From assembly GCA_913058395.1 (NCBI GenBank), contig CAJXQI010000012.1, forward strand, positions 98,154 to 162,153: a stretch of 64,000 bases of DNA. The letters are read 5' to 3'. This DNA comes from an uncultured Colwellia sp. (lineage in GTDB: Bacteria > Pseudomonadota > Gammaproteobacteria > Enterobacterales > Alteromonadaceae). Of the stretch, positions 35,936-44,300 are shown piece by piece. The notes below the pieces were generated by a model. It did no database searches and was not told where the DNA came from. It worked only from the letters and a program-made list of their open reading frames with translations. Numbering within the stretch: the first letter of the stretch is position 1; each line of letters opens with the position of its first letter. A program made the translations under genes and the position numbers.

Positions 35936-37912
35936 TTAAGCCTCTACCTCTTCGCTTTGATTAGTTAAAATTACATCTTTAGTGTATTCAGAATATGATT
36001 CTTGCAGATATTTCAAGCCATCTGAATTATCAATATTAATATCCAATTGCTTTCTAACAAACTCTAATCGATGCTTACACTCTTGAATTAGCTCGCCCCA
36101 GGTTTTTACCCATATAGTAATGCCATCCGCATCATATATTACCCCTTTACCTTTGTTGTCTTGTTTCAGGCGTCTCTTAGCGTAGGCATCTAAATCGTTT
36201 GAAATGATCCAGAAATTCCATTTAGTATTAAGGTGTTTAAATCTTTCGTCTTCTGCGACAGCAAACGCGTAAGATTCAATTTGGTTAATTTCATCCTGCC
36301 CAATTTTTACTTTTGGTGCCTTCAGCTCAACAACCAAATGCTCTCTTTCATCGGCGTGGTTCTTCCCAATACTTCTAGTGAGCATTAAATCAACAATACC
36401 TACTCGGCCATCTATTCTTGTAACTGGTTTGTCGAGTTGTATGTCGACTCGTTTTTTATTCAAGTGAACTTTGAGTACTTCACTTAGAGATTGATCATTA
36501 ACAGTCAAAGAAAACTCATCCCCAAAAACCCATGTGTTCTCAGCAAGAATTTTATGTAGCTGTGTTCTCTCTTTTAGTACTTTCTTTTTCTCAGGGTGAA
36601 ATAATATTTCTTCTAAACCTGTAATGAACTTTAAACGGTCTGATACTACTTTTGAGGCACTAATAATTGAAGAAAGCGAAGCCTCTTTAAGAAGTTCGGC
36701 CAATTCAGATTGTTTTCCTTTAGTTAAATTTAATACTTCAGTCAAGATGATATGTAAATCATCTGGATTGGAGCCAACAATTTGTTTTAGCAAACGGAAC
36801 TGAAACTTTTTAAGTTTAATATCAGACCTATCAAACTCTGGAATTTGTTCGCTAATATTGAGTGCTAAAATATCAAAAACTTGTCTTTCAGCCTCCTCAA
36901 TTGGACCATTTAGAACATTAGCGTAAGGATAAATGTTTTCCTTTTTCCACTTTTCTATTTTATCCGCAGATAACTCAAGCCTACGTAGCATAAAGTGATT
37001 CTTTAACGCAGATATAGCTTCATCTATTGGTTTAGATAGCGAAGGCTCTAGCTCTCCAAGGCTTAATGTACCAACGGTATTTAATTTACTAATATGATCT
37101 GATTTTAAATAGGCAGTGTATGAAAAATCACCAGTCCCCCTAATCGTTTTTTCATAGGGTAATAATGGAAAGCCATTATTATTACAAAGTTGAATTTCAT
37201 TAGAAGTTGCGTTATTCCATTCTATAATTTCAAGCTCATAAGAATAGTCAGCATTATCAAATAATACATCACCTAAAGGGAGGTTAGTTTTGTTCTTTAT
37301 TTGGCTTTCAGGGTCAACTCGCTCACCGTCAACATAAAGCTTTATTGATTTATATTGTGATAGATATATAGCGAATACGGATGAAAAATATTCAAGTAAT
37401 CGAGCTTTATTGAGGGAGGTAAATTCTTTGATCGGTTCGTATATTGAAACAGTTGTCCCTGTAGATTGGCTAGCGCTAATTTTAGGTGTAGTCGGGTAAA
37501 ATATACCTTTATTATCAGCTTTTCCTTTCATAGTGTATGAAAGTGTATTTTCACCATCAAAGAAGGAAGTATTCCATTCTACTATTCTTCCAATAGCAAA
37601 GGATTTAAACCTACCTTGCCCCTCTTTACCGTGTAAAAAACGCCCTTTAGGTGATACACCTTTTTGCCCTTTCCAAGAGCCCCCTAGTGAACTAAACAGT
37701 TTTTTTGACTCTTGGTGAATTATCCCCAGCCCGTCATCTTTTACATGAACAGCCTGTAAACCAAAGTCAGTTCGGTCTATTGAAACTTGAACTAAATCAG
37801 CATCAGCATCGAATGCATTCCAAACTATTTCAGTCAGAGCACTTAAAACGGGAGCGCGAGAGACTTTATCCAAATGATCCTTTTTTACTTCTACTTTAAT
37901 TAAATCTTCCAT
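35936..37912 (-). CDS. MORC-like GHKL ATPase fused to a Shedu-like PD-(D/E)XK nuclease
   Basis: A 658-residue protein counted from ATG 37912, which has AGGTG just upstream; an in-frame start at 37966 adds 18 unlikely residues. N-terminal GHKL ATPase: N-box E28...N32-D35 in TEIVWNAFDADAD, DDGLGI at 59-64, the flexible HGKEGQGRFKSFAIG lid at 94-108, and a TGTTVSI strand. A long middle region has helices and no motif I recognise. The C-terminal part (about 460-600) looks like a restriction-type nuclease of the Shedu/DUF4263 kind: D508 in GIVDLMLT, E529-x-K531 in VVELKAPK and a following Q...Y (NQIESYAFA). Family knowledge: MORC-like ATPases joined to nucleases have been linked to restriction and phage defence. 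First gene of an operon with DUF2971. Confidence 0.85.
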   Translation of the reverse strand: MEDLIKVEVKKDHLDKVSRAPVLSALTEIVWNAFDADADLVQVSIDRTDFGLQAVHVKDDGLGIIHQESKKLFSSLGGSWKGQKGVSPKGRFLHGKEGQGRFKSFAIGRIVEWNTSFFDGENTLSYTMKGKADNKGIFYPTTPKISASQSTGTTVSIYEPIKEFTSLNKARLLEYFSSVFAIYLSQYKSIKLYVDGERVDPESQIKNKTNLPLGDVLFDNADYSYELEIIEWNNATSNEIQLCNNNGFPLLPYEKTIRGTGDFSYTAYLKSDHISKLNTVGTLSLGELEPSLSKPIDEAISALKNHFMLRRLELSADKIEKWKKENIYPYANVLNGPIEEAERQVFDILALNISEQIPEFDRSDIKLKKFQFRLLKQIVGSNPDDLHIILTEVLNLTKGKQSELAELLKEASLSSIISASKVVSDRLKFITGLEEILFHPEKKKVLKERTQLHKILAENTWVFGDEFSLTVNDQSLSEVLKVHLNKKRVDIQLDKPVTRIDGRVGIVDLMLTRSIGKNHADEREHLVVELKAPKVKIGQDEINQIESYAFAVAEDERFKHLNTKWNFWIISNDLDAYAKRRLKQDNKGKGVIYDADGITIWVKTWGELIQECKHRLEFVRKQLDINIDNSDGLKYLQESYSEYTKDVILTNQSEEVEA

Positions 37913-38227
37913 GTAACACCTAAATTTGAATAAAACACTAAACCGTAATGTATTTTTTTGTCTCAAACTTTACGTCATAAAATGAACTTACTCAATATGT
38001 TAAAGAAAATCTTTAGTAATTAAAAAAGGCACAGGAACTAGACAGTAAATTCCCTAAACAGGCAGAATTAATTAGTTCCGATCGATGTTGAAGGTATGAG
38101 CTAGAAGTTGGATATATGTGTAAGCAATTAGATCTAATTAGCTTCAAATACTCACAGAATATGCACAGGAGCAGTTTATGAAGTTAGAGTTTAATCTGAA
38201 TTTTGAGGAGGATATTTAAATCAAAAG
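37913..38227. other. 315-base gap at the right end of the island
   Basis: This holds the promoter region of the ATPase-nuclease operon (minus strand) and the 3' flank of the right tRNA-Pro. CAGGAGCAGTTTATGA near 38164 repeats the left flank near 33606, while surrounding bases differ. No gene seen. Confidence 0.6.
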
Positions 38228-38304
38228 TGGTCGGTGATGCAAGATTCGAACTTGCGACCCCTTGGACCCAAACCAAGTGCGCTACCAAGCTGCGCTAATC
38301 ACCG
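38228..38304 (-). tRNA. tRNA-Pro (UGG), right copy
   Basis: A 77-base tRNA with encoded CCA, anticodon UGG, identical to the left copy. It lies 31 bases after the intact tRNA-His and should be co-transcribed with it from the promoter at 38452-38481. This is the copy expected to be expressed. Confidence 0.96.
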
Positions 38305-38335
38305 ATATACTTTTTACTAAACACATACAGAAAGA

Positions 38336-38412
38336 TGGGGTGGCTAAAGGGACTTGAACCCTCGACAACCGGAATCACAATCCGGGGCTCTACCAACTGA
38401 GCTATAGCCACC
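38336..38412 (-). tRNA. tRNA-His (GUG)
   Basis: A 77-base tRNA with the extra 5' G (G-1) opposite C73, anticodon loop TTGTGAT (anticodon GUG), T-arm GTTCAAGTC and encoded CCA. It is the first gene of a His-Pro tRNA operon; enterics have Arg-His-Leu-Pro here. Its 3' 48 bases are duplicated at 33792-33839. Confidence 0.97.
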
Positions 38413-38451
38413 ACTGAACTTACTTAAACCGCCTTGTGGTAAGGCGCGAGG

Positions 38452-38481
38452 ATTGTATTGCATTTCAGGGTTAATTGACAA
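38452..38481 (-). promoter_or_regulatory. Promoter of the tRNA-His/tRNA-Pro operon
   Basis: On the minus strand, TTGTCA (-35, 38481-38476) and TACAAT (-10, 38457-38452) are 18 bases apart. A GC-rich discriminator (CCTCGCGCC) follows the -10, as in stringently controlled stable-RNA promoters. The mature tRNA-His begins 40 bases after the -10. Confidence 0.8.
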
Positions 38482-38650
38482 GAAAAATATCGAATTTTTT
38501 TAATATTTTCTTATTTTTTTTGTGCTGATTAACGTTTACGCTATTTTTTGGATAAAAAAGCAACTTTAAGTTATGTTAAAATACTTTACTTGCCATTGCT
38601 CCTGCAATTAATTCAGACGATTTATACTTTATTTTCTCTAAAGAAAATTT

Positions 38651-40675
38651 TTATATCTTGAATATTTTCACTTGATCGGACAAATCGGCAGCAAGTGTGG
38701 CTAACTCGTCACTGGCAGCAGAAATCTCTTTTGCACCATCACCCGTTTCAACCGATATATCACTGATCTGTACTGCTTGCTGGCTAATGTCTCTGGCGAC
38801 TTCACTTTGCTGCTGAGTAGCGGTAGAAATTTGAATGTTCATATCAGAAATTAATGATACGGAAGCTTCAACTTCGGTTAATGAACGGGTAACTTCATGG
38901 GTTTTTTCGACAATATTTTTTGCTTGTTCACTGCCCATATTCATTGAGTCAGTTGCTTTGCTCACCTTACTTTCTAACGATTGGATCATGTTTTCAATTT
39001 CAATTGTGGAATTTTGGGTATTTTGCGCGAGAGTTCTTACTTCATCTGCTACAACAGCAAAGCCACGCCCTTGCTCGCCTGCACGTGCCGCTTCAATAGC
39101 AGCATTTAATGCCAGCAAGTTAGTTTGGTCGGCTATGCCTTTGATAACGACAAGAATGTTAACTATATTGGTCGTGCCTTCTTGTACTTCATCAATTAGC
39201 GCTTTAGAGGTCAAAATCCCATCAGATAGTTGCCTGATTTGTTCTATGGTTTGGTTTACCGCTATTGAGCTGGTATTAACTAGTCGCTTAGAGTCGTCGG
39301 CTGCATCTGACGCTTCAGATGTTCGATTAGTGACATCATCAATTGATGCGCTCATTTCATTGATAGCGGTTGCCACTTGATCGGTTGCTTGATGTTGTCG
39401 GCTAACATTATTATTAGTATGAGCGGTGATGCTTGAAAGTTCTTGTGAAGCTGTTGCTTGTTGCTCTGCTGATGTGGATATGTGCTCGATCATATCTTTT
39501 AACTTTAACATCATGTCTTGCATAGCTTTTTGCAATAGACCAAGTTCATCACTCTGATTAATCGTGATAGTTTGCGTTAAGTCGCCTGATGAAACCGACT
39601 GTGCTGCCTTTACTGCCTCTACAATAGGCAAACTGATATTTCTAGCAATGAAAAGGCCAATCAATGTGATGATAATAGACGCGATAATGACAATAATTGT
39701 TGAAATACGAATTAGTGTATTGGCCGTAGCAAATGCTTCGACTTCATCCATTTCGGCAATCAGCGCCCATTTAAAGTCACCTATATTAAGTGTACTAAAA
39801 GAAGATAATACAGAGTTGCCGTTATAGTCTGTAATAATTCTACTCGCCGATTCTCCATTAAATGCCGCTGTGACAGCTTCGGTGTCAACTCCGTTGTTTG
39901 CTACCGTTCCAGCAAATGAGGCTAAGATAGAGTGGCCTTCAGGGTCAAGAAAAGAGTCTGAACGCATACGTTTATCTTGCCCGACTAAATAAGTTTCTCC
40001 TGTTTTACCCATACCATCACGCTGCTGCATAATTTCATTAACTTTATTAATTGGAAACTGTAAGGCGACATATCCAATGGTTACGCCTGTGTTATCGGCG
40101 ATTTTTGTCATCATAAATGCGGCGGGCTCATTATTTGATGGCGGATAAGGTTTAAAGTCACTAACCGAAATTTCATCGACATTAGTATTTTTAGCTTTGT
40201 TAAATACCGAGCCCATACTGCTATCCGCAAGGTTTGAGCTATCAATATTCATGCCTAAATCTGACTCTTTAGCAGCGCTAAATACTATGGTGCCGGTGTT
40301 GTCGATTAGAAATAGGTCATACCAAGCATTAATGTTATTGATACGGGTGAAATGTTCACCGTACTGTTGTTCAAGGGCTTGCCAACTGTTGCTTGAAATT
40401 CCACTACTTGCTGTTGCTTCTGCAAACTTTTTTAAGGCGATAGCGGTGGAAGGGTCACCATTTAGTACGAGCAAGCTAGATTTTAAAGATGCTATGTAGT
40501 TTTCTAGCTGAGACTTTTTAATGGTTCTTACAGATTCTAACTGGTTGAATGCTTGGGCTTGAATAGAGTCTTTTGCCATATTTATGCTAAAAAATGCAAA
40601 AATAATTAAAGGAAGTAATGACAGAGATAAAAAAGAAAAAGTAAGTTTGTGATTGATTTTCTTAAATTTTAACAT
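38651..40675 (-). CDS. Methyl-accepting chemotaxis protein
   Basis: A 674-residue membrane chemoreceptor counted from ATG 40675, which has AAGG upstream; an in-frame start ten codons earlier (40705) is possible. Helix 1 is at about 12-30, a periplasmic double-CACHE type sensor spans about 35-310, helix 2 lies near 320-345, then HAMP and a long coiled-coil signalling domain. The hairpin tip signature is intact: [20 protein letters not shown] and [18 protein letters not shown]. It has no C-terminal CheR-tethering pentapeptide (ends VKIFKI). The ligand is unknown. It stands alone, with no chemotaxis genes beside it. Confidence 0.93.
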   Translation of the reverse strand: MLKFKKINHKLTFSFLSLSLLPLIIFAFFSINMAKDSIQAQAFNQLESVRTIKKSQLENYIASLKSSLLVLNGDPSTAIALKKFAEATASSGISSNSWQALEQQYGEHFTRINNINAWYDLFLIDNTGTIVFSAAKESDLGMNIDSSNLADSSMGSVFNKAKNTNVDEISVSDFKPYPPSNNEPAAFMMTKIADNTGVTIGYVALQFPINKVNEIMQQRDGMGKTGETYLVGQDKRMRSDSFLDPEGHSILASFAGTVANNGVDTEAVTAAFNGESASRIITDYNGNSVLSSFSTLNIGDFKWALIAEMDEVEAFATANTLIRISTIIVIIASIIITLIGLFIARNISLPIVEAVKAAQSVSSGDLTQTITINQSDELGLLQKAMQDMMLKLKDMIEHISTSAEQQATASQELSSITAHTNNNVSRQHQATDQVATAINEMSASIDDVTNRTSEASDAADDSKRLVNTSSIAVNQTIEQIRQLSDGILTSKALIDEVQEGTTNIVNILVVIKGIADQTNLLALNAAIEAARAGEQGRGFAVVADEVRTLAQNTQNSTIEIENMIQSLESKVSKATDSMNMGSEQAKNIVEKTHEVTRSLTEVEASVSLISDMNIQISTATQQQSEVARDISQQAVQISDISVETGDGAKEISAASDELATLAADLSDQVKIFKI

Positions 40676-40913
40676 TGAGTTAAATACCTTATTTTCGAAC
40701 ATCAATATTTTATTTTATATTGTGATGCTCGTTTGTTACTTCCTCCTTGGTTCGAATGATGTCCTTTGTAATGAGCGTAACACAAAATTACAAAATATCG
40801 ACTTGCTGGTATGTTTTTGTTGATTGTGATCAAAGTCATTAATTTATTGGGAAATTTTTAGTTTTCAATTTAACTTGCTAATATTAAGTAAAGCTACTTA
40901 TTAAGATAAAATA

Positions 40914-41462
40914 ATGTCATTGGATAAAATTTCTGCACAAATACCCAACTCTGAAAATGCTGCTGGTCAAAAATTACCGCCAGTTGAATTATGGGATCCT
41001 CCATTTTGTGGCGACATTGATTTGCAAATTAAAGCTGATGGTAGTTGGTTCTACAATGGCACTATTTTTAAGCGTTTGTCGTTGGTGAAGCTATTTGCTT
41101 CGGTATTGAAAAAAGAGCACGACAGCTACTTTCTAGTAACGCCAGTGGAAAAGGTGGGTATTGTTGTTGACGATGCGCCGTTTTTGATTACACAGTGGCA
41201 ATGGTTAGACGCTGAGCAATTTCGTATGCAAGTAACAACTAATTTAGATGATGAGTTTATTCTAGATGCTAACCACCCTTTAAACCTTGACGATGCAGGT
41301 AACTTATATATTAACGTTAGACGTAACTTAACGGCGAAAGTGCATCGTAATGTGTATTATCAGTGGGTTGATTTGGCAAAAGAAGAAAGTAATGAAAACG
41401 GCACTGAATTATGCTTTTACAGTGCCGAACAAAGGTTTGTTTTAGGTGCGCTAGATAACTAG
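40914..41462 (+). CDS. DUF1285 family protein
   Basis: A 182-residue cytosolic protein of the DUF1285 family, widespread in Proteobacteria and structurally a two-domain beta-rich fold. Recognisable blocks are PPVELWDPPFCGDIDLQIKA at 22-41, DGSWFYNGTIFKRLSLVKLF, YFLVTPVEKVGIVVDDAPF, and the C-terminal NVRRNLTAKVHRNVYYQW. No catalytic residues are known for the family. It converges on hemN with only one base between the stops. Function unassigned. Confidence 0.88.
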   Translation: MSLDKISAQIPNSENAAGQKLPPVELWDPPFCGDIDLQIKADGSWFYNGTIFKRLSLVKLFASVLKKEHDSYFLVTPVEKVGIVVDDAPFLITQWQWLDAEQFRMQVTTNLDDEFILDANHPLNLDDAGNLYINVRRNLTAKVHRNVYYQWVDLAKEESNENGTELCFYSAEQRFVLGALDN

Positions 41463-41463
41463 T

Positions 41464-42834
41464 TTATATGACACGTGAGAAGCGTTGCTTGTTCACGTGT
41501 TGCTTCATGTAAGCGTCGAAGCTCATACAAATATTACGAATAAGCAAACGTGCTTTTTGCACAACTTGAATGGATTCACTGGTATTAGACACTAAACCAT
41601 CATTGATGAAAGTTTCTAGTAACGGTAAATCTTCAGCAAAATACTCATCAAAGTTAATATCAAATTTAGCACTTATTTTCGCTTTATCGACGTATAAATT
41701 ACACATTAATTCACGAATAACTTCACCACGAATAATGTCATCAGTAGATAGGCTAACGCCTTTCACATGGGCATGCGCTTGCTTGTCGATAGCTTTGTAA
41801 TAATCTTGTAGTTCTTTGGTGTTTTGGCTAAAGCTGTTGCCAATAGCACTAATTGATGAAACCCCAAGTCCTAATAAATCACAGTTGCCTTTCGTGGTAT
41901 AGCCCTGAAAGTTTCTGTGTAATGTGCCATCTTTTTGCGCTATAGATAATTCATCTTGTGGTTTGGCGAAATGGTCCATACCAATAAAGTCGTAACCAAA
42001 ATCACACAGTTTTTCGATAGCTAATTTCATTAAAGCAAATTTTTCATCAACACTAGGTAACCATTCATCTCGAAGCTTACGTTGGGCAGCAAAGCGTGCT
42101 GGTATATGTGCGTAACTAAACAATGAAATACGGTCAACGTCCATTTCATGAGCTTTATTTAAAGTACGAGTAAAGGTATCAATAGTTTGATGTGGCAAGC
42201 CGTAAATTAAATCGATGTTTATTGATTTAAAGCCGACTTCTTTCGCATGGGCAATAAAGTTTTCAATAAATTCTGTTGATTGCACACGGTTAATGGTTTG
42301 CTGAACTTTTTCGTCAATGTCTTGTACGCCAATACTTAAGCGATTAAACCCTAAACTATATAAATGCTCTGCTAGGTCCATTTCTATTTCACGTGGATCT
42401 ATTTCAATACTCATTTCTACTTGGTCTGCAAAAGTGAATTTCTCTTTTAACAGCTCAACCAATTTCGTAATTTGTTCGTGTCGTAAAAAGCTAGGTGTGC
42501 CGCCACCCCAATGTAACTGCTTTACTGTGTAGTCTTTGAATAATGGTGCTCTTGAGGCAATTTCTTCTGCTAGAAATTCAAGATAAGTATCAGCTTTGTC
42601 GCGGTGACGCGTGATAACTTTATTACAACCACAGTAATAGCAAAGGCTGTGACAGAACGGAATGTGCACATATAAAGACAACTCACGATTAGGTGATGCT
42701 TCTATGGCTTGCACTAAATGGTCATGTTTGAATTGATCATGAAATTCTAGTGCTGTCGGATATGACGTATATCGTGGGCCACTAGTGTTATATTTCTTTA
42801 AAAGTGCGCTATCGAAAAATTGAGTTGCTTGCAT
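41464..42834 (-). CDS. hemN: Oxygen-independent coproporphyrinogen III oxidase HemN
   Basis: A 456-residue radical SAM enzyme that converts coproporphyrinogen III to protoporphyrinogen IX without oxygen, in haem synthesis. The cluster motif CHSLCYYCGC (CxxxCxxC plus the extra HemN Cys) lies near residues 62-71, followed by HWGGGTPSFL. It starts MQATQFFDSALLKKYNTSGP, matching E. coli HemN in length (457). The promoter has a good TATAAT at 42863-42868 and an FNR-like box at 42890-42903, centred at about -40.5, so anaerobic activation is likely. The neighbouring yihI-DUF2489 genes upstream on the same strand match the gene order of other gammaproteobacteria. Confidence 0.96.
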   Translation of the reverse strand: MQATQFFDSALLKKYNTSGPRYTSYPTALEFHDQFKHDHLVQAIEASPNRELSLYVHIPFCHSLCYYCGCNKVITRHRDKADTYLEFLAEEIASRAPLFKDYTVKQLHWGGGTPSFLRHEQITKLVELLKEKFTFADQVEMSIEIDPREIEMDLAEHLYSLGFNRLSIGVQDIDEKVQQTINRVQSTEFIENFIAHAKEVGFKSINIDLIYGLPHQTIDTFTRTLNKAHEMDVDRISLFSYAHIPARFAAQRKLRDEWLPSVDEKFALMKLAIEKLCDFGYDFIGMDHFAKPQDELSIAQKDGTLHRNFQGYTTKGNCDLLGLGVSSISAIGNSFSQNTKELQDYYKAIDKQAHAHVKGVSLSTDDIIRGEVIRELMCNLYVDKAKISAKFDINFDEYFAEDLPLLETFINDGLVSNTSESIQVVQKARLLIRNICMSFDAYMKQHVNKQRFSRVI

Positions 42835-42862
42835 GAGTCTTCCCGTTTATCAATCTAACGCC

Positions 42863-42903
42863 ATTATAGATTAACTAGCCGAGCAAACATTGATCAAGCG
42901 CAA
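42863..42903 (-). promoter_or_regulatory. hemN promoter with FNR-like box
   Basis: On the minus strand, TTGCG-CTTG-ATCAA (42903-42890) matches the FNR consensus TTGAT-N4-ATCAA at 8 of 10 bases, the downstream half perfectly. A consensus TATAAT is at 42868-42863. The box centre falls at about -40.5 from the start predicted from the -10, the place used in class II FNR activation. Confidence 0.65.
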
Positions 42904-43028
42904 TGCTGATGATGTTATTGTGACTTATATCATTTTTGTTTTTATTTTATCAACAATTACAGTTGGTTATGTTTTATTGTTTGGTCGTGTTTTTTGTTTT
43001 ATTACTTTTTATGGTGAAATGGAGCCAC

Positions 43029-43529
43029 TTATGCGGCTTCATTGCTTAGCATGCTAGCCCGTTCGTTTGCGTATTGGTGCAACAATTCAAGATCACGACG
43101 AATATCTTCAGCTAAAGATGCTTCAAGCTTCATGCGGTCATAATCGAGTTTCATACGTGCCTTTTTATCTAGCTCTTTTCGTGCTGCTAAAATAGGCATA
43201 TGTTTAATTGCTTCATAGAGCTGAAATACAGCAGGAAATTGCAATTGTAAGTCTTGGCTTAGCTTTAAAGAATCAAGCAGCACGCTTAAACGCCAGCAAC
43301 CTTCTGCAAGGTCGCACTGTTCTTCTTTCATCGCTCGTACAATGATAATAACACTCGATATTATCTTTTTGTCATGTTGCTGATGGGCTTGTTGTTGTGC
43401 TGCTTGAGCTTGTACTTGCGCCAGATTTTGCTGCTTTAATTGTCGTAACAATTTAGTCGCTACTGCCGCGAGCACACCAATAATAACAATGCCTAATAAC
43501 GTAAGGTAAACCCACGGGTTCGAAAGCAT
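43029..43529 (-). CDS. DUF2489 membrane-anchored protein
   Basis: A 166-residue protein with one N-terminal membrane helix (about 6-28, WVYLTLLGIVIIGVLAAVAT), a Gln/Ala-rich coiled-coil stretch (about 32-55) and a helical cytosolic domain of the DUF2489 family. It follows yihI by 9 bases, and this pair upstream of hemN is a conserved arrangement in Alteromonadales and relatives. Function unknown; conserved proximity to the ribosome-assembly factor YihI is the only hint. Confidence 0.85.
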   Translation of the reverse strand: MLSNPWVYLTLLGIVIIGVLAAVATKLLRQLKQQNLAQVQAQAAQQQAHQQHDKKIISSVIIIVRAMKEEQCDLAEGCWRLSVLLDSLKLSQDLQLQFPAVFQLYEAIKHMPILAARKELDKKARMKLDYDRMKLEASLAEDIRRDLELLHQYANERASMLSNEAA

Positions 43530-43538
43530 GATTTATCC

Positions 43539-44129
43539 TTATTCAAATCGTGATAAATCACTATTGTCCATTTTGTCCCAAAGATCGTCTTCAGAGTCTA
43601 CTTTAGTGCTAGTAACAATGACTTCCTCTTCTTCGTCTATCGCCATTTCTTCGCTAATTTTCTCATGCTTTTCCATTAGCTCATTGTAATAGTCAACTTC
43701 TTCAGCACTTAGTGTTTCTTCAGCATCTTGTTTTTCTAGTATTGCCAGTAATCTTTCATCTTGCTCAATACGGTTTAATTGCTCAGCTAGTGTTTCTGCA
43801 ACTTCTACTACGCGAATTGCGGCAATAGGAGAGCTTTCTTGAACTTTTTTAGGCTGCTTTGTTTTAACTGGTTTTGATTTGATAGGCGCTGTAACGGCTT
43901 TACCTAAATCAATTGGTGTTTTGTTGCCAATACGAGGATCTTTTTTAGCCGTAGATTTTTGCGTATTAGCAATGCTAGCCGTTGCTTCTTTTTGACGGTT
44001 GCCTGCTTCTTTACCGTTTTTTTTCTTTGCTCTGCGCGGCACTGGTTCTAGAACGGTTTTCTTTCTGTCTTCTTTAACTGCGCCAATTGATCCTGTACCT
44101 GGTTTACGTGATTTTTTCGAACGAGACAT
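43539..44129 (-). CDS. yihI: Der GTPase-activating protein YihI
   Basis: A 196-residue highly charged protein. The N-terminal half is Lys/Arg-rich and disordered (SRSKKSRKPGTGSIGAVKED); the C-terminal half is acidic and helical (RIEQDERLLAILEKQDAEET, ending WDKMDNSDLSRFE). Both ends match YihI, which in E. coli activates the GTPase Der/EngA and tunes 50S ribosome assembly. Length is close to the family. It is the first gene of yihI-DUF2489. A T-rich terminator lies just upstream (44205), separating it from any transcript further on. Confidence 0.93.
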   Translation of the reverse strand: MSRSKKSRKPGTGSIGAVKEDRKKTVLEPVPRRAKKKNGKEAGNRQKEATASIANTQKSTAKKDPRIGNKTPIDLGKAVTAPIKSKPVKTKQPKKVQESSPIAAIRVVEVAETLAEQLNRIEQDERLLAILEKQDAEETLSAEEVDYYNELMEKHEKISEEMAIDEEEEVIVTSTKVDSEDDLWDKMDNSDLSRFE

Positions 44130-44204
44130 AGTAATAACTTAAAATAATAATGAACACTTGAGGGTATTTTACGACATTACAGGCTAAACAGCGATAGAAA
44201 GAAA

Positions 44205-44231
44205 AAAAGCGACGTTAATAACGTCGCTTTT
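44205..44231 (-). terminator. Strong intrinsic terminator upstream of yihI
   Basis: A 12-bp perfect stem (AAAAGCGACGTT, 44205-44216, with 44220-44231) and 3-base loop. On the minus strand it ends in seven T residues, so it terminates a minus-strand transcript that begins in the gene-free region to the right. Confidence 0.88.
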
Positions 44232-44300
44232 GGAGAAGAATGTGGCATTATCCACAAATGTAGTTCCGATTCTTAAGTGGTTATCCTAACCTTTTGTTAC
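44205..44300 (-). ncRNA. Candidate small RNA upstream of yihI
   Basis: The strong minus-strand terminator at 44205-44231 has no gene feeding it. Directly upstream are two more small hairpins, TGTGG-N6-CCACA (44241-44256) and GGTTA-N3-TAACC (44279-44291), so a structured transcript of roughly 95 bases is possible. The promoter is weak (a TTGTAAC-like -10 near 44296-44302 and a poor -35). It does not look like Spot 42, which lies near yihI in enterics. Confidence 0.35.

Larger units (their letters stand above)
33668..38412. mobile_element. tRNA-flanked genomic island remnant without integrase
   Basis: Two direct copies of a tRNA-Pro/tRNA-His segment (33668-33839 and 38228-38383) bracket foreign-looking genes: ParE/Phd, a glycine-zipper peptide, DUF2971 and a GHKL ATPase-nuclease. 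The right tRNA-His is whole; the left is a 3' fragment, as expected when an element enters the 3' half of a tRNA gene and restores it. The spacers around the two tRNA-Pro copies differ while the tRNAs are identical, so the incoming copy came from a related genome rather than from a fresh tandem duplication. No integrase, transposase or replication gene is inside, so it is either a remnant, mobilised in trans, or acquired by homologous recombination at the tRNA genes. Confidence 0.75.

Noticed and set aside
37913..37966. 18-residue extension of the ATPase-nuclease
   Set aside because: The ATG at 37912 has AGGTG directly upstream and starts at the usual place before the GHKL fold.
44205..44300. 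Spot 42 (spf) RNA, expected near yihI
   Set aside because: Sequence and orientation do not match Spot 42, and polA and engB are not adjacent. It is kept only as an unnamed candidate RNA.
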